From Shinisaurus crocodilurus (lineage: Eukaryota; Chordata; Lepidosauria; Squamata; Shinisauridae): DNA of 64,000 nucleotides. Positions 9,833 to 20,530 of the stretch are shown here, piece after piece (within the stretch, counting starts at the first letter, position 1; each line of letters starts with the position of its first letter). The notes under the pieces are model-generated. The model did not search any database. It was given only the letters and a program-made list of their open reading frames with translations, and was not told where the DNA came from. The DNA lies in NCBI GenBank assembly GCA_021292165.1, contig CM037876.1, positions 110,489,379 to 110,553,378 of the forward strand. Direction: 5' to 3'. The position numbers and the translations under genes are program-made.

Positions 9833-10635
9833 TCAGTCTCTTTCTTTATATCCACCTTACTTCCCTTTCTCAGAGTCAGAGTCCAGTTTCGTCCCCAATT
9901 CCCAATTTACTCTCCTTCCCCCTCAAATTACCATGTCTTATCTGCATGTCTCTTTTCTTTTATTCTCGCTTCCTCTTACATCACCATTGTTTGTCTCTAA
10001 CTGCCACCCCTTCCTTAACTCTGTCTCAGTTTGTGACATTCAGGTGTCTTCACTGGCTTTTTAAAATGTAGATTCCAAGAGTAGCAGAAAATAAAAAACC
10101 ACACCATTTATCAGCCTGCCAAATGTGCACAGATGAATCTGTGTTGCATAAATAATCTCATGGGAACAATAAACCATAAATATATATTTTTAAATGCTAT
10201 TGGGTTGTTGAGTTTTTTCAATATATATTTTTGTTTCAATCTGGAAGATAGGGGGAGAAAGTTAATCCTGAAACATTAAATTTCTACTTAAAAATAAAAT
10301 CCCCAATTAGATGTTTTGCAAAGAGAAAATGTGGAAGATGTATAAGATATATATTTTTTAAAAAAGTGGAATTCAAAATTGAACTTTTTTGAAATATATT
10401 TATTTCAGGACCCTTTATTTTGTCTGGGTCTGAAATAGTTTTATTCACAGGTCTTCCACACAGTTTTGTCCCAGCCCTCCTCAAATATTAGTTACCTTCT
10501 TAAAATTTGAACTGGTTCTCTCTCTCCCCCCCCCCCTCCGTATTAGCTGGGTGTGTGTTTTTGCAACACAGAGAGCTTTCTTCAACTTTCAGCATTTTCT
10601 CTTAGCTCTGACTCCTCCATAAACTTTCTCTAAAG
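9833..10635. other. No gene recognised
   Basis: Pyrimidine-rich then AT-rich unique-looking sequence; two + frames at 9733-10071 have no family features. Confidence 0.5.
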
Positions 10636-10705
10636 CAGTGTTCTCCAACCTTGGGTCCCCAGATGTTTTTGGCCTACAACTCCCAGCATGCCCCAGCCAG
10701 CTATA
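10636..10705. mobile_element. Half of a palindromic hAT MITE
   Basis: CAGTGTTCTCCAACCTTGGG through CAGCATGCCCCAGCCAGC is one complete arm of the family; the other arm is absent. Confidence 0.8.
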
Positions 10706-12333
10706 TGGTACATTTTCAGACCAGTCTATGAGTTCTAACAGGGAAGTAGCAGCAGGATTAATAGAAGGAGTCTTTCTGGGACGTACAGAAAGATCACCCA
10801 GGAAATCATCATTTCCACTCCTTAAGTCAACAATCTCCTGCACACCACCTTTTCTTTCATTACTGTCACTGGAGCACAAGAGTGTCTGAATGATGATTTC
10901 AATTAGCAGTCCCTGCTCTCAGACTTACAACCGAAAAGACACAACACAAAAGGAAAAAGGATTGGGAGGGCGGGGGAAGCAAAGCTCAGGCACCAGTTCT
11001 TGGTGCCAAAGTTCTCATAATCTGAGAGAGAGAGATGGCATTCTCATCTGAGCATCTTTAAATATGAAAGTTTAGTATACTTCTGTGTGTTTGAATGGGC
11101 AGGGTTCAACACATTTAGTTGGTCTTTGTAGCTCAGCACTGCATAGGGAGGAGTGGGGTAGCTGTAAGGGGTAGTGGAGGACACACACCTTTTCACCCAG
11201 CAGGCTAAGGCTATTCTTCAGTTTACTTAGATGCTAAATACTTGTAATGCTTTGCTTAAGTGTTGTTGTTAGGGTCTTTACTACAGAAGAAGATGGGTGG
11301 CAAACTAGATATAGTTGGCTCCATCTATAGTGATCCCTTGGCTCTGCCTATGATGATCCTGCCCTTTGACCTCATCAGACCCAGTGGGCACCAGCCACCA
11401 CTGTGTGGGATGGTAACTACAATTTAACAGGTATCATTGAGACTTGGGCCGGATCCACACCTAAGATTTATTGCAGCACTGTATCGCTGCTGTGACTTGT
11501 GAGGCATGTGACGCACACACTTTTCAGTGCCGGTCGCACTATTCCCGAGTAATCATTCCTTGTTTCTTCTGGAATTTCCTGGACTAGGTTTGTCATGCTT
11601 TTTTCAGTTATTGCAGTTCACTGTTGCAGTACGTGGCTAGTGTGTGCTAACATGGCGCTGTCATTGCCCGTTCAAAGTGTGGCCACGAAAGTGTCATCAC
11701 TGGAGTTAGCCAGTAGTTTTCGAGGGATGAGAGAAATGCAACATGATGTGCGTCTCCCAAACTGTTGTGGAAGAGAGGTGTCTGCCATTTGTTGTTGTGC
11801 AGTGGTTCAACTTCTTCCCTGGAAGCTTCTTAATTTTTTTGGGTAACCGTTCCTGTGCACCTCCGAGCAGGCTGCTTGGGAAATTGCATTTGGGTGCTTT
11901 TTTTTTATTTTTTAACCTATTTCAATCCTGCGCACGTGCACACCTCTGCATAGACAGCGGAGCAGAAACAAAAAAAACCCCTTCTTGTTAAATGCCCGTT
12001 TCCCCTGCATGTGAAAGGCATTACCCCCAGGATAACTGCCATGGAGTTTGAGAGGGGGGACAGGGGCGGGAGGCTCCCCTCCTTTTAACAGCCACATTCA
12101 CCCCCTTGCCCAAAGAACAGGGAGCTGTAAATTAGCCAAAAGGCATGTCTGCTCAGAAGTAAATCACATTCTCTTCAATGCTCTTACTCTCAAGTGAATC
12201 ACATTGATTTAACAGGAGCCTTGTGCTCAGGAAACTCAGAACGGGAGGAACACTGCTTTAGGAAATTGCATTTGGGTGGAGTGGATGGGTGAGCTGATCC
12301 TGCTGGCTTCACCCCAGCCTTGTGGGAGGGTGA
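10706..12333. other. No gene; scattered short repeats
   Basis: GGGCCGGATCCACAC at about 11449 resembles the inverse of GTGTAGATCCGCCC at about 14741, a possible MITE terminus. GAAATTGCATTTGGGTG occurs at both 11880 and 12264. No coding signal. Confidence 0.4.
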
Positions 12334-12373
12334 CAGCAGCAGCAGCAGCAGCAGCAGCTGCTGCTGCTGCTGC
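12334..12373. repeat. (CAG)n(CTG)n palindromic triplet repeat
   Basis: A run of CAG triplets passes directly into CTG triplets, giving a self-complementary tract of about 40 bp. Poly-Q/A/L frames across it are compositional. Confidence 0.9.
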
Positions 12374-12597
12374 ATCCTTCTCTGTGAAGAAAAGCATACA
12401 GAGTTTCTGTGTCCCTCCCCACCACACACATGTAAATAAGTGTAATCCCAGCTGGAGGCTGGGAATCTCCTGCAAATGTACATAGTTTCTCTTGATGGCT
12501 CTGTGTCACCTCAGAGTCTATGATGTATTTGCATGCAAATGTTCCCCAAGCACTCTAGGCATGGTCAGGAATTCACCCTTCTGACACCTAGGGGCCA

Positions 12598-12677
12598 CCC
12601 CCCTTCCCTGCCTAGCCCAGATGAAATTCATCCTGATTGGCCAAGTGACAGTCAGGCTACCAAATGGAGTGGCAGGG
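12598..12677. repeat. 80-bp direct repeat flanking the RTE-type LINE (left)
   Basis: CTAGCCCAGATGAAATTCAT then CCTGATTGGCCAAGTGACAG through GAGTGGCAGGG recurs at 13925-14006 with only a few mismatches. The LINE piece lies exactly between the two copies. Confidence 0.85.
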
Positions 12678-12679
12678 AT

Positions 12680-13923
12680 CAGGTGTTAAATAGGGATGTG
12701 TTATCGCTCCAACATTATTTGCTATTTTCATTGCCATGATTTTACATCTTGTCGAGGGGAAACTTCCCACTGGTGTGGGAATTATATATCGAACAGATGG
12801 AAAGCTTTTTAATCTCAGTAGGCTGAAAGCAAAAAGTAAGGTAATTACAACCTCCGTTGTGGAACTTCAGTATGCTGATGATAATGTGGTCTCCGCACAT
12901 TCAGAGGATGATCTCCAAACTATCCTAAATGCTTTTGCAGAAGCATACGAAAAACTTGGTCTCCCACTTAACATAAAAAACCCCAAAGTGCTTCATCAGC
13001 AAGTGCAAGTTAACCCTTTGGTGATGCCATCTATCCAGCTTGGCGGGGCAATACTGGAAAATGTTGATCATTTTCTCTATCTTAGCAGCTATCTTTCTGT
13101 TACAGCTAACATTGACAGTGAAATCCAGCATCGTTTGAGTTCCGCAAGTGCCGCATTTTCTCAAATGAAACATAAGAGTGTTCGAGGATCGGGATATCTG
13201 TAAGAAGACCAAAACGCTGGTTTATGAAGCCATTGTATTACCAACTTTATTGTATGCCTGCGAAACATGGACTATCTATAAACGTCATTTCCACCTCCTT
13301 AAAAGATTTCATCAACGTTGCCTCTGGAAAATCCTGTGAATTACTTGGGAAGATAGGCGAACAAATGTCAGTGTACTGGAAGAAGCAAAGACTACTAGCA
13401 TTGAAAAAATGATCCTTCAACGCCAACTTCAATGGACCGGTTATGTTGTTCGAATGTCTGACTGCTGTCTCCCAAAGCAGTTACTTTATTCCCAACTCAA
13501 GGATGGAAAGTGGAATATCGGTGGTCAGTATAAGAGGTTTAAAGATGTTCTTAAGGCTAATCTAAAAAAAATGCAATATAAACATCGAAAACTGGGAAGC
13601 TCTGGCCCATGAACGATCTAACTGGAGGTTGGCCTTTCACAAAGGTTCCATGGACTTTGAAGAAGCCTGAGTGCAAGGTGAAAGGGAGAAACATGTTAAG
13701 CGAAAAGCACGTCAAATGAATCCTTTACAGGACCATCTTCCATCTGGTAACCTGTGTCCTCACTGTGGGAAGCTGTGTGGATCTAGAATTGGCCTCCACA
13801 GTCACTTACGGACCCATCGCTAGAGTCTACACAATTTTTTAGAATTTCCTCCTTTTATAATTTTCTTTTTGTAATTCTATCCTGGAAGACAATCTTACTT
13901 GGTCATGAGTGATCGCCTACTAC
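12680..13923 (+). pseudogene. RTE/RTEX-like LINE 3' half: RT and C-terminal zinc finger
   Basis: The + strand encodes the RT palm with the catalytic motif as LQYADDNVV near 12867-12895, then SEDDLQTILNAFAEAYEKLG and a thumb-like region. Across frameshifts near 13200-13230 it continues as LLYSQLKDGKWNIGGQYKRF (13484-13543). It ends with a C2H2-type segment CPHCGKLCGSRIGLHSHL then RTH, stop near 13823. A short 3' UTR ends GTGATCGCC followed by (TAC)n at about 13919. The endonuclease and RT fingers are missing (5' truncation). The exact clade (RTE versus RTEX) is inferred from this C-terminus. Confidence 0.75.
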
Positions 13924-13924
13924 T

Positions 13925-14006
13925 ACCCCCCTCCCCTGCCTAGTCCAGATGAAATTCATCCTGATTGGCCAAGTGACAGTCGGGCTACTGAACAGAGTGG
14001 CAGGGG
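13925..14006. repeat. 80-bp direct repeat flanking the RTE-type LINE (right)
   Basis: Second copy of the 12598-12677 repeat, starting immediately after the LINE tail. Confidence 0.85.
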
Positions 14007-14296
14007 AAAATCCATATGGTCAGTCATGGCTTCTGGGTTTTGTTGTTGTTCTGGATGTGAGGAAGTGCAGAGTGGGGGACTCTGGCTGAGGCAAGTTCTG
14101 AGAAGAACAACCCCCAAGCTAATGTGTAAGTGCCTGGGTTCTTTAGTGTGAGACTTAGTTTTGTTGTTTTGTAGTTCTGACTGTGTGTAACAAAGGTACA
14201 GTATTCCATTCCGTCAATTTCACTTCCCTTATCTCCCCACCTAATTTGTAACTGACTAACCCAAAATAAACTTTCTTTCACTTTCCCCTACACAGT

Positions 14297-14346
14297 GTGT
14301 GTGTAGGTTCTCTGTGGTTTGGTGTGTGTAGGTTCTCTGTGGTTTG
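14297..14346. repeat. 25-bp tandem duplication
   Basis: GTGTGTGTAGGTTCTCTGTG plus GTTTG occurs twice in succession. Confidence 0.85.
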
Positions 14347-14825
14347 GTCTGAGACCCGGGGCCAGGTTTAAGGCTAGGAGATTGGGGAACGACAGAGTCA
14401 AGGCTAGCAGGTTGCAGTCTTTGATCTCTCGTTCAGAATCAACAGACTGGCTGCAGTCCTTCACATTCTCCTTTTTTGAGAGGGGACAGAAAAGCTTTTT
14501 CCTTTCTCTTTTTAAAGATCGCTCCTGTGCTCGTTCATACCTGTGCAGAGACAACAAAGCAAAATAATAATAAAGCAGCCCTGTTCAATGCAACAACCAG
14601 TTCTACCACTACGGAGTTAGGTGTGGGGTGGCAAACCAGGATGAGTACAGTACATTTAACGAGAGTGTGCCCTGTGAGTAGTGACTGCGGAATATGAATA
14701 TAGCAGTACCGTTCTGCTAACTTGATGATCTACAATGCAGTGTAGATCCGCCCTTGGTGGGATGAGTCTCTCATGTTTGGAATATAGCAATTGAAGAATA
14801 CATGTCATTCAGAAAGACCCAACAG

Positions 14826-15558
14826 ACCCGCAGGGTCTTGTCCCCAGTGTTGTTTGACAACAATATGAAGCTGCTGGGAGTGGTCATTCGTGGATGTGCA
14901 GCAAAGTGCCATCAGTATGCTAATGGCACACACAATGACTCCCTGTGACATCTGAATCAGGTGAGATTGTGCAAGTCCTGGATCAGTGCCTAGACTCAGT
15001 GATGGGCTGGATGAGGGCCAATAAACGGAAGCTGAGCCCTGTGGCTGAATGGTTGAGTGCAAGAGATAGGCATATTGCTTGTTCAGGATGGGGTTGCAGT
15101 CCCTCTGAAAGATCAGGTCCATAGTCTGGGGGTACTCCTGGATCCATCTCTGTTGATGGAAGCACAAGTGGCAACAGCAGCTCGGAGTGCCTTTTTCCAG
15201 CTTTGACTGGTACACCAGCTATGGACTCTTCTGGACAGGGATAGCTTGGCCACAGTGGTACAGGCACTACTAGCTTCAAGACAGGATTACTGCAACACAC
15301 TATATGTAGCAGGGCCGGTGCTACCATTAGGCCAACTAGGCAGCTGCCTAGGGCGCAGGGCTAAAGGGGCCCCAGAAACGCCTTGAAAAAAAATACAGCG
15401 CTCTCAAGTGGGAAGGGGGGGCGCTAAATATCTGATCTTGCCTAGGGCACCAAACTGCCTTGCACCGGTCCTGATATGTAGGGCTTCCGTTAGTCTGGAA
15501 GCTGCAGCTAGTGCAGAAGGAAGCAGCTTGGCTGTTGTTGGGAGCTGCCCCCTTTCAG
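14826..15558 (+). pseudogene. L2-type LINE RT fragment, split by a hAT MITE
   Basis: The + strand carries a decayed L2 RT. LSPVLF-like and CHQYANGT-like (YADDT-derived) sequences lie near 14840-14930, MGWMRANKRKLSP near 15002-15040, and an RLQLVQ..AA-type C-terminal segment near 15495-15545. Many frameshifts are present. The MITE at 15310-15473 interrupts it, and an oppositely oriented L2 piece begins at about 15560. Confidence 0.7.
15310..15473 (+). mobile_element. hAT-type MITE (CAGGGCCGGTGC family), compact copy
   Basis: Exact 8-bp target duplication ATATGTAG (15302-15309 and 15474-15481). The termini CAGGGCCGGTGCTACCATTA and TTGCACCGGTCCTG are inverted repeats. The core (CAGCTGCCTAGGGCGC, GCGCTAAATATCTG) is short and lacks the long CG-rich insert of the 25542 member. 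Confidence 0.92.
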
Positions 15559-15559
15559 G

Positions 15560-17005
15560 AAGATGGCTCAAGGATAACCCCCAGGCTACGAACCTGCTCC
15601 TTCAGGGGGAGTGCAACCCCATCCAGAACAGGTTGAGCACCCTCCATCTGGTCAGAGGAACCACCCACTAACAGCATCTCAGTCTTGTCTGGATTAAGCT
15701 TCAGTTTGTTAGCCCTTATGAGTCCATTGTCGCAGACAGGCACCGGTTCAGCACATCCACAGCCTCACCTGCTGAAGATGAAAAGGAGAAATAGAGCGGC
15801 GTGTCATCAGCATATTGATGGTAACGCACTCCAAAACTCCAGATGACCCCACTCAGCGGTTTCATGTATATGTTGAAAAGCATGGGGGATAAGACTGACC
15901 CTTGAGGAACTCCATATTGAAGAATCCACAGGGCTGAGCAATATTCCCCAAGCATCACCTTCTGGAGCTGGCCATCCAAGTAGGAGCGAAACCACTGCAA
16001 TGCAGTACCCCCAACTCAGACAGCCGCCTCAGAAGGATACCATGGTCGATGGTATTGAAAGCCACCGAGAGATCCAGGAGTATCAACAGGGTCACACTCC
16101 CCCCGTCTCTCTCTTGACATAGGTCATTGTATAGGGTGACCAAAGCTGTGTCAAAATCAGGCTTGAAGCCCCGACTGAAATGGATCCAAATAATCAGTCT
16201 CATCCAAGAGTGCCTGGAGCCGGTTCGCTACTACCTACTCAAGGACCTTGCCCAGGAAAGGAACATTCACTACCGGCCTAAAGTTATTAAGATCTTCTGG
16301 GTCCAGGGAGGGTTTCTTCAGGAGTGGCTGCACCACCACTTCTTTCAAGTGGCCTGGGACCACTCCCTCTCTCAAGGAGGGATTGATCACCTCCCTGGCC
16401 AGCTGGCTGTTCCCTCCCTGCTGGATGTTATGAGTAAAGACGTAGTTGCATGAACCTGTCTAAACACCTTGTCAACATCCTCAAGCTGTACCAACTGAAA
16501 CTCATCCAAGAAAACATGACCAGGCTGTGCTCTGGGAACCTTACCTGATTCAACTGCCATAACATTGGAGTCCAAGTCTCGGCAGATGCAAGAGAGTTTT
16601 TCCTGGAAGTGCCTAGCAAATATATTGCCGCGGGCCTCAGAGGGGTCCAGAAAGTTCTTGGGGCTAGCATATAATAGGCCCCTGAGAACCCTAAAAAGCT
16701 CCGCTTGGTGGTAAATAGAAGATTGAATAGAGGCAGTGAGATGTTGTTTCTTTGCTGCCCTCAGTGCCTCTAAATATACCCGATTGTAGGCACATACCAG
16801 GGCTCAATCACATCCACTAGGAGTTTTTCTCCATCTGCACTCTTATCTTGCTGGTCTTGCATGTGAAACAGGTAGCATTTCAGAGAAAGCCACCTTGGTG
16901 GCCCTGGTATTCAATCTCCTACCTAAATTTGGCTTCCAGGACCTCACAACTACATTTCCCCATGTTATTGGTACCAACATGGACCACAACCACTGTGAAG
17001 ACACT
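15560..17005 (-). pseudogene. L2-type LINE RT fragment with adjacent SGNH-like piece
   Basis: The minus strand reads, in order from high to low coordinate: an SGNH-like VVVVHVGTNNMGK segment (about 16990-16960), HVFLDEFQLVQLEDVDKVF (about 16535-16480), RT fingers, LLILLDLSVAFNTIDHGILL (motif A, about 16090), GVPQGSVLSPMLFNIYMKPL (motif B), RYHQYADDTPLYFSF (catalytic YADD, 15830-15790) and RANKLKLNPDKTEMLLV. Motif A, motif B and YADD are all recognisable, but frameshifts separate the blocks, so it is inactive. Confidence 0.85.
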
Positions 17006-17344
17006 GAGCTAAAACGGAGGTAAAAGTTTAACTGTTATGTTTTATTGCAACCACTGAAGATCTGAAGGAGTTAACAGTAAAAGAAAAGAGTATGGTTTTT
17101 ATTGGAGGCTTGTACTTGAGGGGAGTTACATGGTAAATGTAGGGTGCTAGTTAATTGGCAGTTACTGTTACCACTAGGAGGTGAAAATGAAGCCAGTTTC
17201 TCTCTTTATTTATGGAAAGGTAGGATTGAAATTGGTACCATCTGATTGGGGAATAAATGAACATTCTAAAGCTGCACATTGGTTGAAAGTTTATTATAGA
17301 GATGGGTGACAGAATGTTGGCCACCCCAAGGCTGATTGGTTATA
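17006..17344. other. No gene recognised
   Basis: Moderately AT-rich sequence with no domain or repeat I can name. Confidence 0.5.
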
Positions 17345-17760
17345 TTTCTTCTTTAAATTTTTTTTAAAAATTCTATTTGAGAAAATTAAAACAAACATTA
17401 CAGAACACACAACAAAGAATAGACTAAAGTAAAATGAACTTCTGATCTTCACAGCAAATATAAGTGACAATAGTTGCTCTTACTCTATAGATACAAAACA
17501 AAAACAAAAACAAAATCAAGAACACCTCACTTTTTTTTTTTAGTGTCCAACATTTTTCTTCTAGTTCATACAACTCACCCATATACCAATCTTTATTTTC
17601 CTACATTCTACAAAAAGTATGTTAGAGGTTTCCATTTAACCCTAAACAATAATATTAGCCCTTTTCTAAATCAAAAATAACCCAGAAAATCTAACCCCCT
17701 CAGCCTAATCCACTGTCTCACTAACCATTTTTCTATTGTAAGCAATATTAGGTGGTTATA
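17345..17760 (-). repeat. Possible L1 3' UTR remnant
   Basis: T-rich start (CTTTAAATTTTTTTTAAAAA) followed by A-rich sequence resembles the minus-strand L1 tail at 5336-5440. No coding part is attached. Confidence 0.35.
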
Positions 17761-18370
17761 TTTGTTGTTCTGACTGGAACAAATATAAGAAGCTGTGGAG
17801 AGTCTGTCTGTGGAAGTCGGAGTCAGACTGGAGAGTTGCCTGGGGAGGTGCCTTTGTGAGAGGCTGGGGAGCCTGAAGAAGACATCAGCCAGCGGGAAGA
17901 GCAGCTACTAGACTGGAAGGCCGAGCTGAGAGCACCGGAGGCAGAAGCTAAAGAAGGTCTGCAAGTGGGGAGAGGAAGAACCTTGGAGAAGGAGGAGCCT
18001 TCAGGAGCAGGAGCTAGTGGTAGTGGTCTGGAGACTGAGCAGCTGCTGGACCAACTGGAAGACTTCAGGAGAAGCCTGTGGAATAGCATTCAAGATTCCA
18101 GGTGGAAGTCAAACCCAACCACAGAGCAAACTGCTTTTCAAGCCCTCATTGTTAGGCCTTTGAGTTAATGGGTGGAGCTTGATAGGGGGATCAGCTTGAG
18201 GTTAGGGATAGAAACTGGGGCTTCTAGCACCCGAATGGTGGTAAAAGTAACTGTGTAGAAACCCTGTTTTAAAAGTAATAACTATATCCTTAAAATAATA
18301 AGCTTGTTTTCTTTGTAATACTATATACCGGTATCTTAGTTTACTTTTCTGGCACCTCTGATCTCTGTGT
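17761..18370. other. Unassigned; possible LTR/gag remnant
   Basis: A short Glu/Leu-rich + frame (17965-18168, LETEQLLDQLEDFRRSLWNS) is followed by AT-rich sequence with TTAAAATAATAAGCTTGTTT. The layout is gag-like then LTR-like, but no diagnostic motif is present. Confidence 0.2.
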
Positions 18371-18667
18371 TACGCCTGATGGCGAGTTACTTTAAAGGAA
18401 AAGGCATTCAGTATGTGAAATACAAGGGGTGCAGTGTAATGGTGGCAGGGGAAGGAATGGCCCTCCACATGTGCCAGCCTGCTCCTTGTAAAGGAGGCAA
18501 GGATACAGATGTGACAAATGCTGGGTGTGGGTGGGTTTTTAAAAGGCAGGCTGAAAATGGGGATTTTGGCTATTTTCAGTTATGGCTTGAAGGCAAGGTT
18601 GTGGGCTTGCTGCTACTGCTTGTTGCATCATGGGGCAGTGAGTAGGGAAGAAAAGGAACGGCACTGA

Positions 18668-18782
18668 GAGCCAGTGTAGTGTGGTTGAATTAGGACTAAA
18701 GAAACCCGAGTTCAAATTCTTACTCACTGGGTGACCTTGAGCCAATCACCATCACTCAGACCTCGGTGAGTTTGGTGGTGGC
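18668..18782 (+). repeat. Sauria-type SINE, 3'-truncated
   Basis: GAGAGCCAGTGTAGTGTGGT at the start and CTGGGTGACCTTGAGCCAAT in the body match the SINE at 2258; the tail is missing. Confidence 0.75.
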
Positions 18783-18844
18783 AATTTTTTTAAAATGGAG
18801 CTTTTAGCACTGTGGAGTGCTAAATGGGAGACCCCTCCTCTAGT

Positions 18845-18925
18845 TTCCTGCATTGAGCAGGGGGTTGGACTCGATGGCCTTGTAGGCCCCTTCCAACTCT
18901 ATCAGATCTATGAGATCTATGAGAA
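18845..18925 (+). repeat. CR1 3' end
   Basis: GGGGGTTGGACTCGATGGCC, then CCCCTTCCAACTCTAT, then repeated ATCTATGAG units is the conserved CR1 3' terminus with its short tail repeats. Confidence 0.8.
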
Positions 18926-18929
18926 GGGA

Positions 18930-19184
18930 AGGGAGGGATTACCCAGTGGTGAGGGGTGATCCTCCACATTCAGGGATGTGGGGGGTTGCCCTAGTGTACT
19001 GGTCCCCACCCCCAGAACCAGGTTCTCCACGACTACTGACTCCACCTCAGGACTATCTACAAAGCTACCTAGATGGTGTGTGATGTCTGCAACCTTCGCA
19101 CCAGACAGGCCATTTACCATGAGGTCTACATGCCCTTCACAAACCCAGCTCTCTATGTGTCTAATGATCGAATCTCCCACTACC
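18930..19184 (-). pseudogene. LINE ORF1 (SGNH-like), 3' half, interrupted by hAT
   Basis: The minus strand encodes LRLWVVGDSIIRHIE, the catalytic-Ser block of the SGNH-like domain in CR1/L2 ORF1 proteins, then GLSGAKVADITHHLGSF. The 5' half of the same frame lies at 20863-21110, beyond a 1.68-kb insertion at the octamer CCACTACC. Removing the insertion restores colinearity: the GELV..VVGDS block is contiguous. Confidence 0.7.
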
Positions 19185-19498
19185 CAGAGGCGTAGCGTGG
19201 GGGGTGCAGGGGGGGCCGGCCGCACCGGGCGCAACATCTGGGGGCGCGCGCTCGCAGCTCTCTGCCCCAGCTCTTCCTCCTCCTGCTCCCCCCCCGAGAG
19301 GCGGCTGCCCTTGGAGAAAGGGGCGGATCAGCCGCCCCCCCCTCGCTGCTGCTGCCGCCGCCGCCGCCGCCGCCACCGCGCCTGCCAGGTCGTGCGCCTC
19401 GGAGAGCGCGCGCGCGGGGCGGGAGGCGAGGAAGGAGGCGCCGGCCGGTGCGTCGCGGGCCGGGCAGGCGGAGGGCAGCCGCGCGCGGCGCGTGGGCC

Positions 19499-19543
19499 AT
19501 GGAGCGCTGGAAGGGGCGTGTGGCGCTGGTGACCGACGCCTCT
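19499..19543 (+). pseudogene. DHRS11: Captured DHRS11 first-exon fragment (SDR dehydrogenase start)
   Basis: ATG at 19499 opens MERWKGRVALVTDAS. The start of vertebrate DHRS11, a cytosolic NADP-dependent 17-beta-hydroxysteroid/short-chain dehydrogenase, is MERW followed by GRVALVTGAS-type sequence. That region is the first strand of the Rossmann fold leading into the TGxxxGxG cofactor motif. Here Gly is replaced by Asp and homology stops right after the Ser, so the cofactor loop and everything downstream are missing. The upstream 100 bp is CpG-rich, as expected of a promoter. The assignment is from remembered sequence; a generic SDR start is possible, but the MERW prefix favours DHRS11. Confidence 0.6.
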
Positions 19544-19784
19544 AAGCCGCTTCCCTTTTCCCCTGCGCCGTTTTGCTCCAGCTGCGGAAGCTCCGCAGCA
19601 CCTCCTCGCGAGGAGAAGGCCAGGAGCAGGGCGGGCCCGTCCGGGCTCAAGGCGGAGCCGGCTCCGGGAAGTGGCGGTTGCGGCCACACCGCCTCCTTTG
19701 AGGGCAGCGGCAGAAGCGATAGCGCAGCTTAGCACAGCACGTTCTCCTTCCCCTGCACATGTCCGCCCGAGAAGCAGGAGGAGG

Positions 19785-19956
19785 ATGGCTGAAGCCGGGG
19801 ACGCTGCTGCTGCCGCCACCCCGACGCCGCTTGACCGGAGCAGGCGAGCTGTGGGGGAACTGGGCGGCGGCACTCAGGCCTCGCACAGGCTCCTGGCCTA
19901 TAGCGACGCGTTCAACAACGCGTCGCGTTGTTGTCCATCATCGCCACCGTCATGGT
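19785..19956 (+). pseudogene. TMEM175: Captured TMEM175 first coding exon with splice donor
   Basis: ATG at 19785 begins an Ala-rich leader, then TQASHRLLAYSDA. This matches the N-terminus of TMEM175, the endolysosomal K+/H+ channel, whose first helix carries an (F/Y)SD motif followed by ALLSIIATVM. After SDA the copy contains a short extra GC-rich palindromic segment (around 19905-19925) that shifts the frame. LLSIIATVM then resumes in another frame and is followed at once by GTGAGTC (from 19955), a good splice donor with apparent intron sequence after it. This is therefore DNA-level capture of exon plus intron start, not a retrocopy. It is non-functional as a channel. Confidence 0.7.
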
Positions 19957-20263
19957 GAGTCGGAGGCTGCTGTGGGCCACCGGGAGGGTCGCTGCCGCCG
20001 CCGCCCTCTTCCTTCTGTGGGCGGCGGAGGCCCCTGTGCCGTTGGCACCTGCGTGGCTGCAGGCAGAAGTTCAACGGGGGAGGGATTTCCTCATTACTGC
20101 ATGCCAGGCCGGGGTGGGTGGGTCACCCTTTGCTGCTTTATTTATAGAAAGCTTTTTCCAGGCATGTGGGAGTGATGAAAGCTACACCTGTTGAACTTCC
20201 TGTCTTATGGCGCTGCAGAAGGTATAGAACCAGTGTCCTTTTGAAATAATGTACTATGTGACA

Positions 20264-20455
20264 CCTTGAATCTTTCTGCCTGAGGTTTTCAGATGCCCCC
20301 CTCTCCCCTGTCCGTACATCCCCTTTTACAAATAGGGTGTCCTTAAAAGACAGGGTCCTTTGAAGACGCACACAGAGCATATGGAAATTAGCATATGCAA
20401 ATTTGTGCATTTGTTGTTGTAGGCCTGAGCCCAGAGGTACCTAGCACTGCCCCTG
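20264..20455. repeat. Dispersed repeat shared with 7604-7693 and 9712-9832
   Basis: The blocks CTTGAATCTTTCTGCCTGAG, AGACAGGGTCCTTTGAAGAC, AAATTAGCATATGCAAATTTG and GGTACCTAGCACTGCCCCTG are contiguous here but split by about 2 kb near 8-10 kb. Confidence 0.6.
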
Positions 20456-20483
20456 GTGACAACAGGGGTGACTAGGAACCTTG

Positions 20484-20486
<3 letters not shown>

Positions 20487-20530
<44 letters not shown>
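20487..20530. repeat. (TTA)n microsatellite
   Basis: About 14 uninterrupted ATT/TTA triplets. Confidence 0.95.

Noticed and set aside
19328..19873. 181- and 169-residue minus frames in the CpG-rich block
   Set aside because: Antisense to the DHRS11-like and TMEM175-like exons; no recognisable protein features.
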